DNA of 64,000 nucleotides. Source: Mycolicibacterium sp. MU0050. Its GTDB lineage: Bacteria; Actinomycetota; Actinomycetes; Mycobacteriales; Mycobacteriaceae. Shown here in pieces: positions 43,135 to 53,990 of this stretch. The notes under the pieces were generated by a model. The model ran no database searches and was not told the DNA's origin. It saw only the letters and a list, made by a program, of their open reading frames with translations. How positions within the stretch are numbered: the stretch's first letter is position 1; the number at the start of each line of letters is the position of its first letter. The DNA lies in assembly GCF_963378085.1 (NCBI RefSeq), contig NZ_OY726395.1:620001-684000 (forward strand), given 5' to 3'. Made by a program: the position numbers and the translations under genes.

Positions 43135-43803
43135 TCAGAGGGAAACGGCGCCTTCTTCCGGCAGCACCCGAAAGTCGGTGTCGGTCATCTCGGTCAGGCG
43201 CCCGTAGTAGATGCCGCGGGCCTGCGGGGCGACGATGCCCTGGTGGATCGGCACCGCGTGGGTCGGCGCGACGGCCCGCAGGAAGTCGACCGCCTCGGAG
43301 ATCTTCATCCAGGGCGCCGCGGCCGGGGTCGCGAGCACGTGGACGGGTTCGTCGGGCACGAACAGGGCGTCACCGGGGTGCATCAGCCGGGCCGCATGCT
43401 CGTCGTCGCCGACCAGGTAGGAGATGTTGTCGATGTCGGGCAGCTCCGGATGGATCACCGCGTGCCGCCCGCCCGCGCCGCGGATGCGCAGCCCGCCGAC
43501 GTTCAATTCGTCGCCGACGTGCACCGCCTTCCAGTCGCCGCCGAGCTGGGCGGCGGTCTGCGGATCCGCATACAACGCGGCCTGCGGGTTGGCCGCCACC
43601 AGCGCCGGCAGGCGCTGCGGATCGGCGTGGTCGGGGTGCTGATGGGTGATCAGGATGGCCGACAGCCCGGTGATGCCCTCGAAGCCGTGGGAGAACACGC
43701 CCGGGTCGAACAGGATGCTTGTCGTCGTCGATCCGGCGCCGGTGCGATCGGCGCCGGGAAAGTTCGCGAGAAGGCAGGAATGCCCGAAGTGCGTCAGTTC
43801 CAT
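43135..43803 (-). CDS. Metallo-beta-lactamase-fold hydrolase (Rv0786c-like)
   Basis: A 222-residue MBL-fold protein. It opens with ELTHFGHSCLL and has the zinc motif ITHQHPDHAD (HxHxDH) near residue 65, with further ligand His and Asp in RHAVIHPELP, HPGDALF and PIHQGI. The type is the UlaG/L-ascorbate-lactonase-like group of metal-dependent hydrolases. Start ATG 43803. It is divergent from the secreted-protein gene by 41 bp and keeps the position of Rv0786c in M. tuberculosis. Substrate unknown. Confidence 0.85.
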   Translation of the reverse strand: MELTHFGHSCLLANFPGADRTGAGSTTTSILFDPGVFSHGFEGITGLSAILITHQHPDHADPQRLPALVAANPQAALYADPQTAAQLGGDWKAVHVGDELNVGGLRIRGAGGRHAVIHPELPDIDNISYLVGDDEHAARLMHPGDALFVPDEPVHVLATPAAAPWMKISEAVDFLRAVAPTHAVPIHQGIVAPQARGIYYGRLTEMTDTDFRVLPEEGAVSL

Positions 43804-43844
43804 GCTTACGATTGTGCAGCGCGGTGCCGAACCGGGGAGGGTGA

Positions 43845-44513
43845 GTGCTTCGAGTGATCCTGGCGGGTGTGCTGGTCGGGGTCGCCGCGGTGGCTGTTCC
43901 GCCCGCCGCCGCCGCTCCACAGACCTGCCCCCCGGTGTGTGACGAGATTCCCGACACGGCCTGGCCCGAGCCCTGGTCGATCCCGATGAACGGCCGCTAC
44001 CACTGGCCGCGACTGGCCCCGCTGGCCCGGCCCGTGACGGACAGCACGTTCAAGTTTGAGGAGCTGTGCCGGAGCCCGCGCTCACCCGACGACCCGCGGG
44101 ACTACGCGGTGGCCGCCAAGGCCGTCGTCGCGCACCCGGCGGGGCAGTGGCAACTGCAGGCGCAGGTGTTGCACTGGCGGGGTGAGACCTGGCACGGCGG
44201 CGAACTGGCAAACCAGGTGTTCAGCGCGGCGGTGGCGGCGCTGCAGGGCTGCCAGGCCGGTGCCCCGGAGTTCTCCCCGTCGATCACCACCGCGGCGATC
44301 GACCGGGTGGCCGCGGTGATCAGCGGTCCGCAGGTGGTGCGCCAGTACCTGGTGGTCAACCCCGCCAACAGTTCGATCGCCGAGCTGGTGCTGTGGAACA
44401 CGCCGGGAGCGGACGGCGCGCCGCCGGTGCGCTGGCCGCTGGTTCCCGACGCCCGGGTGCTCGAGGCCATCGACGCCCCGCTGTGCGCGGCCTACCTGGG
44501 CTCGTGTGGGTAG
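43845..44513 (+). CDS. Secreted conserved protein (Rv0787-region)
   Basis: A 222-residue protein starting at GTG 43845, with GGGGAGG 4 nt upstream. The N-terminus LRVILAGVLVGVAAVAVPPAAAAPQ is a Sec signal peptide with an Ala-x-Ala cleavage site near residue 24. Two Cys pairs (CPPVC and CAAYLGSC at the ends, ELC and GCQ in the middle) could form disulfides. No catalytic motif is evident. The purS promoter overlaps its stop codon. Confidence 0.7.
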   Translation: MLRVILAGVLVGVAAVAVPPAAAAPQTCPPVCDEIPDTAWPEPWSIPMNGRYHWPRLAPLARPVTDSTFKFEELCRSPRSPDDPRDYAVAAKAVVAHPAGQWQLQAQVLHWRGETWHGGELANQVFSAAVAALQGCQAGAPEFSPSITTAAIDRVAAVISGPQVVRQYLVVNPANSSIAELVLWNTPGADGAPPVRWPLVPDARVLEAIDAPLCAAYLGSCG

Positions 44514-44516
44514 AGT
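44511..44516 (+). promoter_or_regulatory. -10 box of purS
   Basis: TAGAGT overlaps the preceding stop codon and would give a 5' leader of about 65 nt before purS GTG 44588. The leader contains a small GCTGG/CCAGC stem. AAGGAG at 44576-44581 is 6 nt before the GTG and fixes the start. Confidence 0.5.
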
Positions 44517-44587
44517 TGAACCGTTCTCAGCTCGGAAGCTGGAGCCAGCGAGCAGCTGAACCAACCTCAATGATCAAGGAGTCGCGC

Positions 44588-44827
44588 GTGGCCCGGGTGG
44601 TTGTGCACGTGATGCCCAAGGCCGAGATCCTCGACCCGCAGGGCCAGGCGATTGTCGGTGCGCTCGGTCGGCTCGGCCATGCCGGGGTGACGGACGTACG
44701 GCAGGGCAAGCGCTTCGAGCTCGAGGTCGACGACAGCGTCGACGACGACACGCTGGCCCAGATCGCCGAGTCGCTGCTGGCCAACACCGTGATCGAGGAC
44801 TGGACGATCAGCCGGGAGCCCTCATGA
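44588..44827 (+). CDS. purS: Phosphoribosylformylglycinamidine synthase subunit PurS
   Basis: Small bridging subunit of the three-part FGAM synthase, with PurL (synthetase) and PurQ (glutaminase). It has 79 residues. [20 protein letters not shown] is the family opening and [13 protein letters not shown] is typical. GTG 44588 is chosen by AAGGAG at 6-nt spacing over the in-frame ATG at 44570. Its stop overlaps the purQ ATG (ATGA), so the two subunits are co-translated; purL is encoded 5 kb downstream. Confidence 0.96.
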   Translation: MARVVVHVMPKAEILDPQGQAIVGALGRLGHAGVTDVRQGKRFELEVDDSVDDDTLAQIAESLLANTVIEDWTISREPS

Positions 44828-45504
44828 CCGCGCGGATCGGGGTCATCACCTTCCCCGGCACGCTCGACGACGTCGACGCCGCGCGGGCCGTGCGGGCGGT
44901 CGGCGCCGAGTCGGTGAGCCTGTGGCACGCCGACGCCGACCTCAAGGGGGTCGACGCGGTGATCGTTCCCGGCGGCTTCTCCTACGGCGACTACCTGCGC
45001 GCCGGCGCCATCGCGCGATTCGCGCCCGTGCTCGGCGAGGTGGTCAAGGCCGCCGAGAACGGTCTGCCGGTCCTGGGCATCTGCAACGGCTTTCAGGTGT
45101 TGTGCGAGGCCGGCCTGCTGCCCGGCGCGCTGACCCGCAACGTCGGGCTGCACTTCATCTGCCGCGACGTGTGGCTGCGGGTGGACTCGACGACCACCGC
45201 CTGGAGCACCCGGTACGAGCCGGGCGCGGAGATCCTGGTGCCGTTGAAGTCCGGTGAGGGCCGCTACGTGGCCAGCGACGCCGTGCTCGACGAGCTCGAG
45301 GGCGAGGGCCGCGTGGTGTTCCGCTACGTGGAGAATCTCAACGGCTCGCAGCGCGACATCGCCGGGATCTCCTCGGCCAACGGCCGGGTGGTCGGGCTGA
45401 TGCCGCACCCCGAGCACGCCACCGAGGCGCTGACCGGCCCGTCGGACGACGGGCTCGGCATCTTCTACTCGGCGCTGGACTCGGTGCTGGCCGCTACGGG
45501 CTGA
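44824..45504 (+). CDS. purQ: FGAM synthase glutaminase subunit PurQ
   Basis: A 226-residue class-I glutamine amidotransferase that supplies ammonia to PurL. The nucleophile Cys is in [10 protein letters not shown] near residue 87 and the catalytic His-Glu pair is in MPHPEHATE at the C-terminus. [18 protein letters not shown] residues ([20 protein letters not shown]) are typical of PurQ. The 3' end overlaps the encapsulin gene by 11 bp in the convergent orientation. In M. tuberculosis several genes separate these two, as I recall. Confidence 0.97.
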   Translation: MTARIGVITFPGTLDDVDAARAVRAVGAESVSLWHADADLKGVDAVIVPGGFSYGDYLRAGAIARFAPVLGEVVKAAENGLPVLGICNGFQVLCEAGLLPGALTRNVGLHFICRDVWLRVDSTTTAWSTRYEPGAEILVPLKSGEGRYVASDAVLDELEGEGRVVFRYVENLNGSQRDIAGISSANGRVVGLMPHPEHATEALTGPSDDGLGIFYSALDSVLAATG

Positions 45505-46291
45505 GCGCGACCGAGGCCTCGGCGGTGTAGCAGAAGAACGTCATGGTCTCCTGCAGGTAGAGCTGCACCGTCTCGGTGTCGTGGGACAGGTAGCCGATGG
45601 ACACGTCGGTGCCCAGCTGTAGATCGAAATCGCCGCCGCGCGTTGACAAAACGAATGCGCCGTCGATGGCGGGCGCCCAGATGATGTCGCCGTCGACCAG
45701 CCGGCTGAGGTGCTCCCGCACCGGATAGCCCCCGACGGTGGTCTCGCTGACCAGCGTGTAGTTGTCCGCCGACAGCAGCACCGAATACGGGCCGTCGACG
45801 CCGGCCAGCCGCAGTTCGGTGAGCGCCTGCGCGATCACGTCGGGCATGTCCCGCGGATCGGCGGGCAGCGCCAAGGCCGGGTTGGAACTGCCGTTTCGGA
45901 TCCCGGTGATCGACGCCGCTTCGTAGCCTTCGAAGATCGCCCGGTCCTCGACGAACGCCAACTTCTTGGCGGCGTCCTTCACCGGATCCCAATCGGAGTC
46001 CTGCGAACCCCGCTCGACGTCGTCGATGTCGATGCGCCGCAGCGTGAACGGCACCCGCAACCGCACCAGCGGCCGTGCCTCCCGCAGGTGCGCCTGCACC
46101 CCGTCGGCCGGCGCGGTGACGTCCAGCAGGTGTCCGGTGCTGATCGCGGCGGCCGTCGGTCCGCCTGGCCCGCTGACGTCGACGACGCGGCGCCCTGCGA
46201 CGTTGCGCTTGAAGGTGCGGGTGGCCTCCAATTCGATTTCGGCCCAGGCGGCGTCGGTGACCGGTGCCAGTTCGCGGTAGAGGTTGTTCAT
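45494..46291 (-). CDS. enc: Family 1 encapsulin shell protein (Cfp29-like)
   Basis: A HK97-fold shell protein of 265 residues, the length of mycobacterial Cfp29/encapsulin. Its opening [20 protein letters not shown] and the E-loop region [19 protein letters not shown] are diagnostic. It assembles a nanocompartment of about 60 subunits that packages the peroxidase encoded just upstream. The start overlaps the stop of the DyP gene (ATGA), giving coupled synthesis of cargo and shell. The 3' end overlaps purQ by 11 bp. Confidence 0.97.
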   Translation of the reverse strand: MNNLYRELAPVTDAAWAEIELEATRTFKRNVAGRRVVDVSGPGGPTAAAISTGHLLDVTAPADGVQAHLREARPLVRLRVPFTLRRIDIDDVERGSQDSDWDPVKDAAKKLAFVEDRAIFEGYEAASITGIRNGSSNPALALPADPRDMPDVIAQALTELRLAGVDGPYSVLLSADNYTLVSETTVGGYPVREHLSRLVDGDIIWAPAIDGAFVLSTRGGDFDLQLGTDVSIGYLSHDTETVQLYLQETMTFFCYTAEASVALSP

Positions 46292-47343
46292 CGAGGTTGT
46301 CCTTTCAGGCTGCCGATCGCGAGTGTGCCGTGGTAATGGGGTGCCGGATCGGTGACGTCCTGCGCCGCAGGCACTTCCGCTGCGGCGCCGGAGCCCGGCA
46401 GGGGCGGCGGATCTTCGAGGAAGTCCGCGCTGGGAACGAAGAACAGGCCACCGGTCTCGGCGATGGAGAACTCCAGGATCCGGTCGGTGTTCCCCGGCGG
46501 GTCACCGATGAACATGTTGCGGAGCATCCGCTCGGTGACGTCCGGGTCGGCGGCGTAGGCGATGTAGTAGGTGCCCGACCTGCCGTCACCCAGCGTGCCG
46601 AACGGCATGTTGGCCCGCACGATCTGCAGTTCGTTGCCGTCCTCGTCGTGCACGGTGTTCACCGCGACATGGGAATTGGCCGGCTTGACCGCGTCGTCGA
46701 GTTCGATGTCGTCGAGCTTGGTGCGGCCGATGATCAGCTCTTGTTCGGTGGCGCTCAACGCATTCCAGCCCACCATGTCGTGGATGTAGCGCTGCACGTG
46801 CACATAGCTGGACCCGTGAAAGACGGGGTCTTCCCCGCTGTCCGGGCTGATCAGGGCCGCGGCCACCGCGTCCGCGCCGTCGGGATTCTCGGTGCCGTCG
46901 ACGAATCCGAGCAGGTCGCGCATCTCGAAGAACCGGAAGCCGTGGACCTCGTCGACCACGGTCACTGCGCCGGACATCGCCGCCAGAACCCGGCCGCCGA
47001 CTTCGTAGCACACGTCCATCGACTCGCCGCGGATGTGGAACAACAGGTCGCCGGGGGTCGATGGGGCCTGATGAGTGCCGCCGTCGAGCGCGATGAACGG
47101 ATGCAGCTTGTTCGGGCGCGGTCCGTCGAACAGCCGGTCCCAGGCGGCCGAGCCGATCCCGATGACCAGGTTCAGATTCGACGACGGCACTCGAAATCCG
47201 ATGGCCGGAGCCAAACCCAGGATCTCCCCGAGCGCCCCGTAGACCTGAGCCGCGGCCTCGGCGCCGTCGTTGATGGTGGCGACCAGAAAGATCGCGGCGG
47301 GGGTGAGGGGAGTGAGGATGGGTTGCGGTCGAGGGTTGGCCAC
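46288..47343 (-). CDS. dyp: DyP-type haem peroxidase, encapsulin cargo
   Basis: A dye-decolorising peroxidase of 351 residues that is packaged in the encapsulin. GFVDGTENPDG is the DyP GxxDG motif with the catalytic Asp, the proximal haem His is probably within YVHVQRYIHD, and the distal Arg lies near RANMPFG. The C-terminus LAIGSLKG matches the encapsulin targeting peptide, directly visible here. The GTG start at 47343 follows a TAGGGT -10 box by 6 nt on the minus strand, so the operon is probably leaderless. Confidence 0.95.
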   Translation of the reverse strand: MANPRPQPILTPLTPAAIFLVATINDGAEAAAQVYGALGEILGLAPAIGFRVPSSNLNLVIGIGSAAWDRLFDGPRPNKLHPFIALDGGTHQAPSTPGDLLFHIRGESMDVCYEVGGRVLAAMSGAVTVVDEVHGFRFFEMRDLLGFVDGTENPDGADAVAAALISPDSGEDPVFHGSSYVHVQRYIHDMVGWNALSATEQELIIGRTKLDDIELDDAVKPANSHVAVNTVHDEDGNELQIVRANMPFGTLGDGRSGTYYIAYAADPDVTERMLRNMFIGDPPGNTDRILEFSIAETGGLFFVPSADFLEDPPPLPGSGAAAEVPAAQDVTDPAPHYHGTLAIGSLKGQPR

Positions 47344-47349
47344 GGGTTG

Positions 47350-47355
47350 ACCCTA
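47350..47355 (-). promoter_or_regulatory. -10 box of the DyP-encapsulin operon (leaderless)
   Basis: On the minus strand, TAGGGT ends 6 nt before the GTG at 47343. It lies in the 109-bp divergent gap with pepC. Confidence 0.6.
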
Positions 47356-47452
47356 GCGTCACGACGGACGCCACGAGGTACGAGTGGCGCCAGAAGTGGC
47401 CGAATCAGGACCGGTGGTCGTCGCGCCGGCGGGCAGCGGCGAAGATGGACTC

Positions 47453-48724
47453 ATGTCCGCGAGTGCCGAAGGTCTCTGTGATTTCATCGACGCGTCGCCG
47501 TCGCCGTTCCATGTCTGCGTCACTGTTGCGCAGCGACTGACCGCCGCCGGGTACACCGAACTGGCCGAGGCCGACGCCTGGCCCGCGGCAGGCCGGTTCT
47601 TCACCGTGCGCGCCGGTTCGCTGGTGGCGTGGGACAGCACCGGCGCCCCCGACCGTCCGTTCCGGGTGATCGGCGGCCACACCGACAGCCCGAACCTGCG
47701 GGTCAAGCAGAACCCGGACCGCGTGGTGGCGGGCTGGCGGGTAGTCGCGCTGCAGCCGTACGGCGGCGTATGGCTGAACTCGTGGCTGGATCGCGACCTG
47801 GGGATCAGCGGTCGGCTATCGGTGCGCACCGCCGCCGGCATCGAGCATCCGCTGGTGCGCCTCGACGAACCGGTGCTGCGGGTGCCGCAGCTGGCCATCC
47901 ACCTCGCCGAGGACCGCGCCGCGCTGAAGCTGGACCCGCAGCGCCACGTCAACGGTGTCTGGGCGCTCGGCGATGCCCCGGCCTCATTCGTCGACTTCGT
48001 CGCCGAGCGGGCCGGCGTCGCGCCGGGGGACGTCCTGGGATTCGACCTGATGACCCATGACCTGACCCCGGCGGTGGTGTGGGGCGCCGACGCGGAGTTC
48101 GTCAGCGCCGCGCGGCTGGACAACCAGGCCACCTGCTACGCCGGGCTGGAGGCATTGCTGGACGTTGGCGCCGATGGGGCCACCCCCGGCTCGCACATCC
48201 CGGTGCTGGCGCTGTTCGACCACGAGGAGGTGGGTTCGACGTCCGATCACGGCGCCCAATCCGAGCTGCTGGTCACCGTCTTGGAGCGGATCGTGCTCGC
48301 GGCCGGTGGCGGGCGGGAGGACTTCCTGCGGCGCACGGCGGGTTCGATGGTCGCCTCCGGCGACATGGCGCACGCGACGCACCCCAACTATCCCGACCGC
48401 CACGAGCCGGGGCATTCCATTGCCGTCAACGCCGGCCCGGTGCTGAAGGTACAGCCGAACCTGCGTTACGCCACCGATGGCCGCACGGCGGCCGCCTTCG
48501 AACTGGCGTGTCGGCAGGCCGGGGTTCGGTTGCAGCGCTATGAGCATCGCGCCGACCTGCCCTGCGGGTCGACGGTCGGCCCCATGACCGCTGCCCGCAC
48601 CGGCATCCCTACCGTCGATGTCGGTGCGGCGCAGCTGGCCATGCACTCGGCCCGGGAGTTGATGGGCGCCGCGGACGTCGCCGCGTACGCCGCCGCGCTG
48701 CGGGCCTTCCTGGTACCGGGCTGA
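47453..48724 (+). CDS. pepC: M18-family aminopeptidase
   Basis: A zinc aminopeptidase of 423 residues that removes N-terminal acidic or neutral residues from peptides. The metal and catalytic residues are in [32 protein letters not shown] and the C-terminal LAMHSARE. The ATG at 47453 (MSASAEG) is preferred over the upstream start at 47384. Divergent from the DyP-encapsulin operon, matching the Rv0799c-Rv0800 order in M. tuberculosis. Convergent with the LGFP-repeat gene. Confidence 0.95.
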   Translation: MSASAEGLCDFIDASPSPFHVCVTVAQRLTAAGYTELAEADAWPAAGRFFTVRAGSLVAWDSTGAPDRPFRVIGGHTDSPNLRVKQNPDRVVAGWRVVALQPYGGVWLNSWLDRDLGISGRLSVRTAAGIEHPLVRLDEPVLRVPQLAIHLAEDRAALKLDPQRHVNGVWALGDAPASFVDFVAERAGVAPGDVLGFDLMTHDLTPAVVWGADAEFVSAARLDNQATCYAGLEALLDVGADGATPGSHIPVLALFDHEEVGSTSDHGAQSELLVTVLERIVLAAGGGREDFLRRTAGSMVASGDMAHATHPNYPDRHEPGHSIAVNAGPVLKVQPNLRYATDGRTAAAFELACRQAGVRLQRYEHRADLPCGSTVGPMTAARTGIPTVDVGAAQLAMHSARELMGAADVAAYAAALRAFLVPG

Positions 48725-48728
48725 CCTA

Positions 48729-48757
48729 CCCGCCCGGGGTTACTGTCCGGGGGCGGG
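48729..48757. terminator. Hairpin between pepC and the LGFP-repeat gene
   Basis: CCCGCCC (48729-48735) and GGGCGGG (48751-48757) can pair across the convergent stops. GC-rich with no U-tract; candidate shared terminator. Confidence 0.45.
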
Positions 48758-49336
48758 CGCCGGCTCCTGCGCGGGGCTTTCCGCGGGGGCGCCCTCCACC
48801 ACGACGGCCTCTTCCTGGCCCTCGGTCCAGGTGACGGTGCCGTTCTGGAACGTCGTCTGCTTCTGGCCCTCGGCGTTGGTGGTCTCGTCGCTGGTCGGGT
48901 AGCCGAGGTCGCCCTGCGAACCGCCCAGTTCGTTCCACTTGTCCCGGATCTTGCCCCAGACCACGAAGGAGCCGGCCTCCGAGCTGATGATCACGCCGTC
49001 ATCGAACTGCTGGTAGACCCCGCCGTCGGTGTTGGTCTGCTGCTCGCCGGTCGGCGCGCCGAGCGACTCCTGCGCGGTGGCGTCGAGGGTCTGCCACTTC
49101 TCCAGGATCGCGCCGGAGACGACGTATTCGGTGCCGTCGGCGCCGGGGATGGTGGTACCGGTTTCGGTGGCTTCCGCCTCCGTGGTGGTGGTGGTCTCTT
49201 CGGTGACCTCGGCGGCGGTGGTCGTGGTGGTGGCCGCGGTGTCGTCGGCGTCCTCGCTGGCACAAGCGGCGCCTACCAGGGCAAATCCCAGGGAAAGGGC
49301 CGAGACTGCCGCTACCTTCTTGGTCGTGTTTCGCAT
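48740..49336 (-). CDS. Secreted LGFP-repeat protein
   Basis: A 198-residue exported protein. The signal peptide KKVAAVSALSLGFALVGAACAS ends with a Cys at a weak lipobox (GAAC), so lipidation is uncertain. A Thr/Glu-rich linker (residues about 35-62) leads to two LGFP-type repeats, LGAPTGEQQTNTDGGVYQQF and LGYPTSDETTNAEGQKQTTF. LGFP repeats occur in mycobacterial and corynebacterial cell-envelope proteins and are thought to bind the cell wall. GAAGGGA is 7 nt before the ATG. Function: envelope-associated, exact role unknown. Confidence 0.85.
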   Translation of the reverse strand: MRNTTKKVAAVSALSLGFALVGAACASEDADDTAATTTTTAAEVTEETTTTTEAEATETGTTIPGADGTEYVVSGAILEKWQTLDATAQESLGAPTGEQQTNTDGGVYQQFDDGVIISSEAGSFVVWGKIRDKWNELGGSQGDLGYPTSDETTNAEGQKQTTFQNGTVTWTEGQEEAVVVEGAPAESPAQEPAPAPGQ

Positions 49337-49500
49337 GCGAATCCCTTCAAAATGTTACGAGCTGTTCACATTGGGGGTCCCCTGAATCGTGTCAGCTAAA
49401 CAACTGGCGCGGGCCGGTTTGCCGACAACGCGACGACAAAAGTGCGGATCCGGGGCGGCCGAACCGGTCCCGAATATCTGCCTCCGACGGCGGCCGCCGC

Positions 49501-49506
49501 TAGAGT
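49501..49506 (+). promoter_or_regulatory. -10 box of the VOC gene (leaderless)
   Basis: TAGAGT ends 6 nt before the ATG at 49513. The 176-bp divergent gap with the LGFP gene has no other clear element. Confidence 0.5.
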
Positions 49507-49512
49507 CGGGCC

Positions 49513-49863
49513 ATGGCGATCGGCATCGAGATGATCACTTTCGACACCCTCGACCCCGATCGGCTGGCCCGCTGGTGGGCCGAGGCTCTCGACAGCACGG
49601 TCGAACCGGTGATGCCCGGCGAGTTCGTCATGGTGGTGCCGGCGTCCGGGCCGCGGCTGGGCTTTCAGCGGGTCGATGATCCGACGCCCGGAAAGAACCG
49701 CGTGCACGTCGACCTCGCTACCGGCGACGACCTGGAAAGTCAGGTCTCCCGGCTGGTGGCCCTGGGCGCGGTCGAGACGGGCCGGCACAACTTCGGCGAC
49801 GAATTCAACTGGGTGGTGTTCGCCGATCCCGACGGGAATGCGTTCTGCCTGGCCGCGGGCTGA
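49513..49863 (+). CDS. VOC-family protein (Rv0801-like)
   Basis: A 116-residue single-domain glyoxalase-fold protein. GIEMITFDTLDPDRLARWWAEA opens it, KNRVHVDLAT is the central strand with a His, and VVFADPDGNAFCL closes it. It matches the Glyoxalase_6 type and the Rv0801 position between pepC and purL. Probably a small ligand-binding or isomerase protein; no proven role. It is followed by purL, which has its own leaderless promoter. Confidence 0.8.
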   Translation: MAIGIEMITFDTLDPDRLARWWAEALDSTVEPVMPGEFVMVVPASGPRLGFQRVDDPTPGKNRVHVDLATGDDLESQVSRLVALGAVETGRHNFGDEFNWVVFADPDGNAFCLAAG

Positions 49864-49897
49864 ACCCGGGCGGCAGGCCCGCCTCGCCACGGCTTAC

Positions 49898-49903
49898 TAG
49901 ACT
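49898..49903 (+). promoter_or_regulatory. -10 box of purL (leaderless)
   Basis: TAGACT ends 6 nt before GTG 49910, which selects that codon over the GTG at 49904. Confidence 0.6.
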
Positions 49904-49909
49904 GTGGCC

Positions 49910-52225
<2,316 letters not shown>

Positions 52226-52235
52226 CCGTGGCGTA

Positions 52236-53978
52236 ATGACCCGCCCTGTCGAGCACAACGGCCCCCGCTCGTTGGTGCTGTGGGCCTGGGGGCTGCTGCG
52301 GCTCGACTTCACCGGCATTGCGATCGGCACCCTGTTCTTCTGTTTGTCGCTGACGCCGTCGCTACTGCCGCGCAGCTGGCAGTTCGCCGGGCTGATCGGC
52401 GGCATGAACGCCGCGCTCGGCTACGGCCTCGGCGTGCTTCTGGGTAAAGGGTTGTGCCGCTTCGTGTTACGCGGTCGTACCTGGTGGCCGCCGTCGTCGC
52501 GCGCGCAGACCGCGTTGAAGGTCGTGACGGTGGGCGTCGCGATCGCCGCGTCGGTGCTCATGGTGGTGCCGGCAGCCGGGTGGCAGCGCCAGGTGTCCGA
52601 GTTGATGGGTATCGAAGGCCCGGGCGTGCTCGGTTACACGCGCACCCTGGTGGTCGCAGCGGCGGTTGCGATCGTGCTGGTCGCCGTCGCCCGGGTGCTG
52701 CTGGACCTCACCAAACTGGTTGCGCGGATGCTGATCCGGCGATGGCGGCTCAATGGTGAAGTGGCGCAGTTCATCGGGACCGCGGTGGTGGTGATCCTGC
52801 TCGTCACGCTGATCAACGGTGTCCTGCTGCGCGGCTTCCTCGCCGGGGCCAGCCGGGTGTTCCAGCCGCAGAACACCGCCACCCGCGACGGCGTCGAGCA
52901 GCCGTCGGAACCGCAGAAGTCCGGCAGCCCAGCGTCTTTCGCGTCCTGGGATTCCCTGGGCTATCAGGGACGCAACTTCGTGGCCGGCGGGCCGGACGCG
53001 GCCGAGCTGACCCGGATCAACGGTGCCGCGGCCAAGGAGCCCATCCGGGTCTACGTCGGTCTGCAGACCGCCGACACCGACGAGGCCCGGCTGGCGGTGT
53101 TGCTCAGCGAGTTGCACCGCACCGACGCATTCGAACGCGAGGCCCTGGTGATCGTCCCCACCACCGGGACCGGCTGGGTCAATCCCGTTGCGGCGCGGGC
53201 CGTGGAGCTGATGTACAACGGCGACACCGCCATCGTGGCGCTGCAGTACTCGTATCTCCCCAGCTGGATCTCCTTCCTCGGTGATCAGCACACGTCGATG
53301 CGGTCGGGCCAGATGCTCATCGGTGCCGTGCACGACCGCTGGGCCAAGGTGCCCGAATCGCAGCGGCCCAAGTTGATGCTGTACGGCGAGAGCCTGGGCT
53401 CGATGGCGGGGCAGAGCGCCTTCGGGTATCTACCCGACATCGCGCTGATGGGCTTCGATTCGGTGCTGTGGGTCGGGCCGCCGCAGGCCAGCCCGCTGTG
53501 GCGGGCGCTGATCGAGCGTCGCGACCCCCACACCACGGAGGTCGCGCCGCGCTACGACAACGGGCGCACGGTCCGGTTCTCCCAGGGCGGCGACCCCGCC
53601 CAGGTGGCCCGCGACACCGCCGGCCCGTGGGATGACACCAAGGTGCTGTTCCTGCAGCATGCCTCGGACCCGATCGTGTGGTGGTCGCCGGATCTGCTGC
53701 TCTCCCGCCCGGACTGGCTGGTCGAACCGCGCGGGCAGGACCGCACCGCGGCCATGCGGTGGTACCCGTTTGTGACGTTCTCCCAGGTGGGCGCCGATAT
53801 GCTGAACGCCTCGGAGATGCCGGCCGGGCACGGCCACAACTACGACAACGTCATTCTGGACGGCTGGGTGGCCGTCGCGGCGCCGCCGGACTGGACCGCG
53901 GCGGACACCGAGCGGATTCGCGGCGCGATGGAGCAGACGGTCGGCGTGGACGACTCGGAGTCCTCCTGGACGGGCTAG
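52236..53978 (+). CDS. Membrane-anchored alpha/beta hydrolase (Abhydrolase_9 type)
   Basis: A 580-residue protein with an N-terminal membrane domain of about five helices (residues about 25-205, starting LDFTGIAIGTLFFCLSLTPS) and a C-terminal hydrolase. The nucleophile elbow is YGESLGS near residue 391, an Asp lies in HASDPIVWW and the His is in PAGHGHNYDN. The charged CXX-free linker (residues 210-265) joins the halves. These actinobacterial membrane hydrolases are poorly characterised; a lipid or envelope substrate is plausible. It lies 10 bp after purL, so partial co-transcription is likely. Confidence 0.85.
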   Translation: MTRPVEHNGPRSLVLWAWGLLRLDFTGIAIGTLFFCLSLTPSLLPRSWQFAGLIGGMNAALGYGLGVLLGKGLCRFVLRGRTWWPPSSRAQTALKVVTVGVAIAASVLMVVPAAGWQRQVSELMGIEGPGVLGYTRTLVVAAAVAIVLVAVARVLLDLTKLVARMLIRRWRLNGEVAQFIGTAVVVILLVTLINGVLLRGFLAGASRVFQPQNTATRDGVEQPSEPQKSGSPASFASWDSLGYQGRNFVAGGPDAAELTRINGAAAKEPIRVYVGLQTADTDEARLAVLLSELHRTDAFEREALVIVPTTGTGWVNPVAARAVELMYNGDTAIVALQYSYLPSWISFLGDQHTSMRSGQMLIGAVHDRWAKVPESQRPKLMLYGESLGSMAGQSAFGYLPDIALMGFDSVLWVGPPQASPLWRALIERRDPHTTEVAPRYDNGRTVRFSQGGDPAQVARDTAGPWDDTKVLFLQHASDPIVWWSPDLLLSRPDWLVEPRGQDRTAAMRWYPFVTFSQVGADMLNASEMPAGHGHNYDNVILDGWVAVAAPPDWTAADTERIRGAMEQTVGVDDSESSWTG

Positions 53979-53990
53979 CGGTGCCGACGG

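Noticed and set aside
48740..48752. TTACTGTCC near the LGFP stop as a sixth copy of the shared 19-bp motif
   Set aside because: It lies at a gene end, matches only one half and lacks the WACSGNA box 12 bp upstream.
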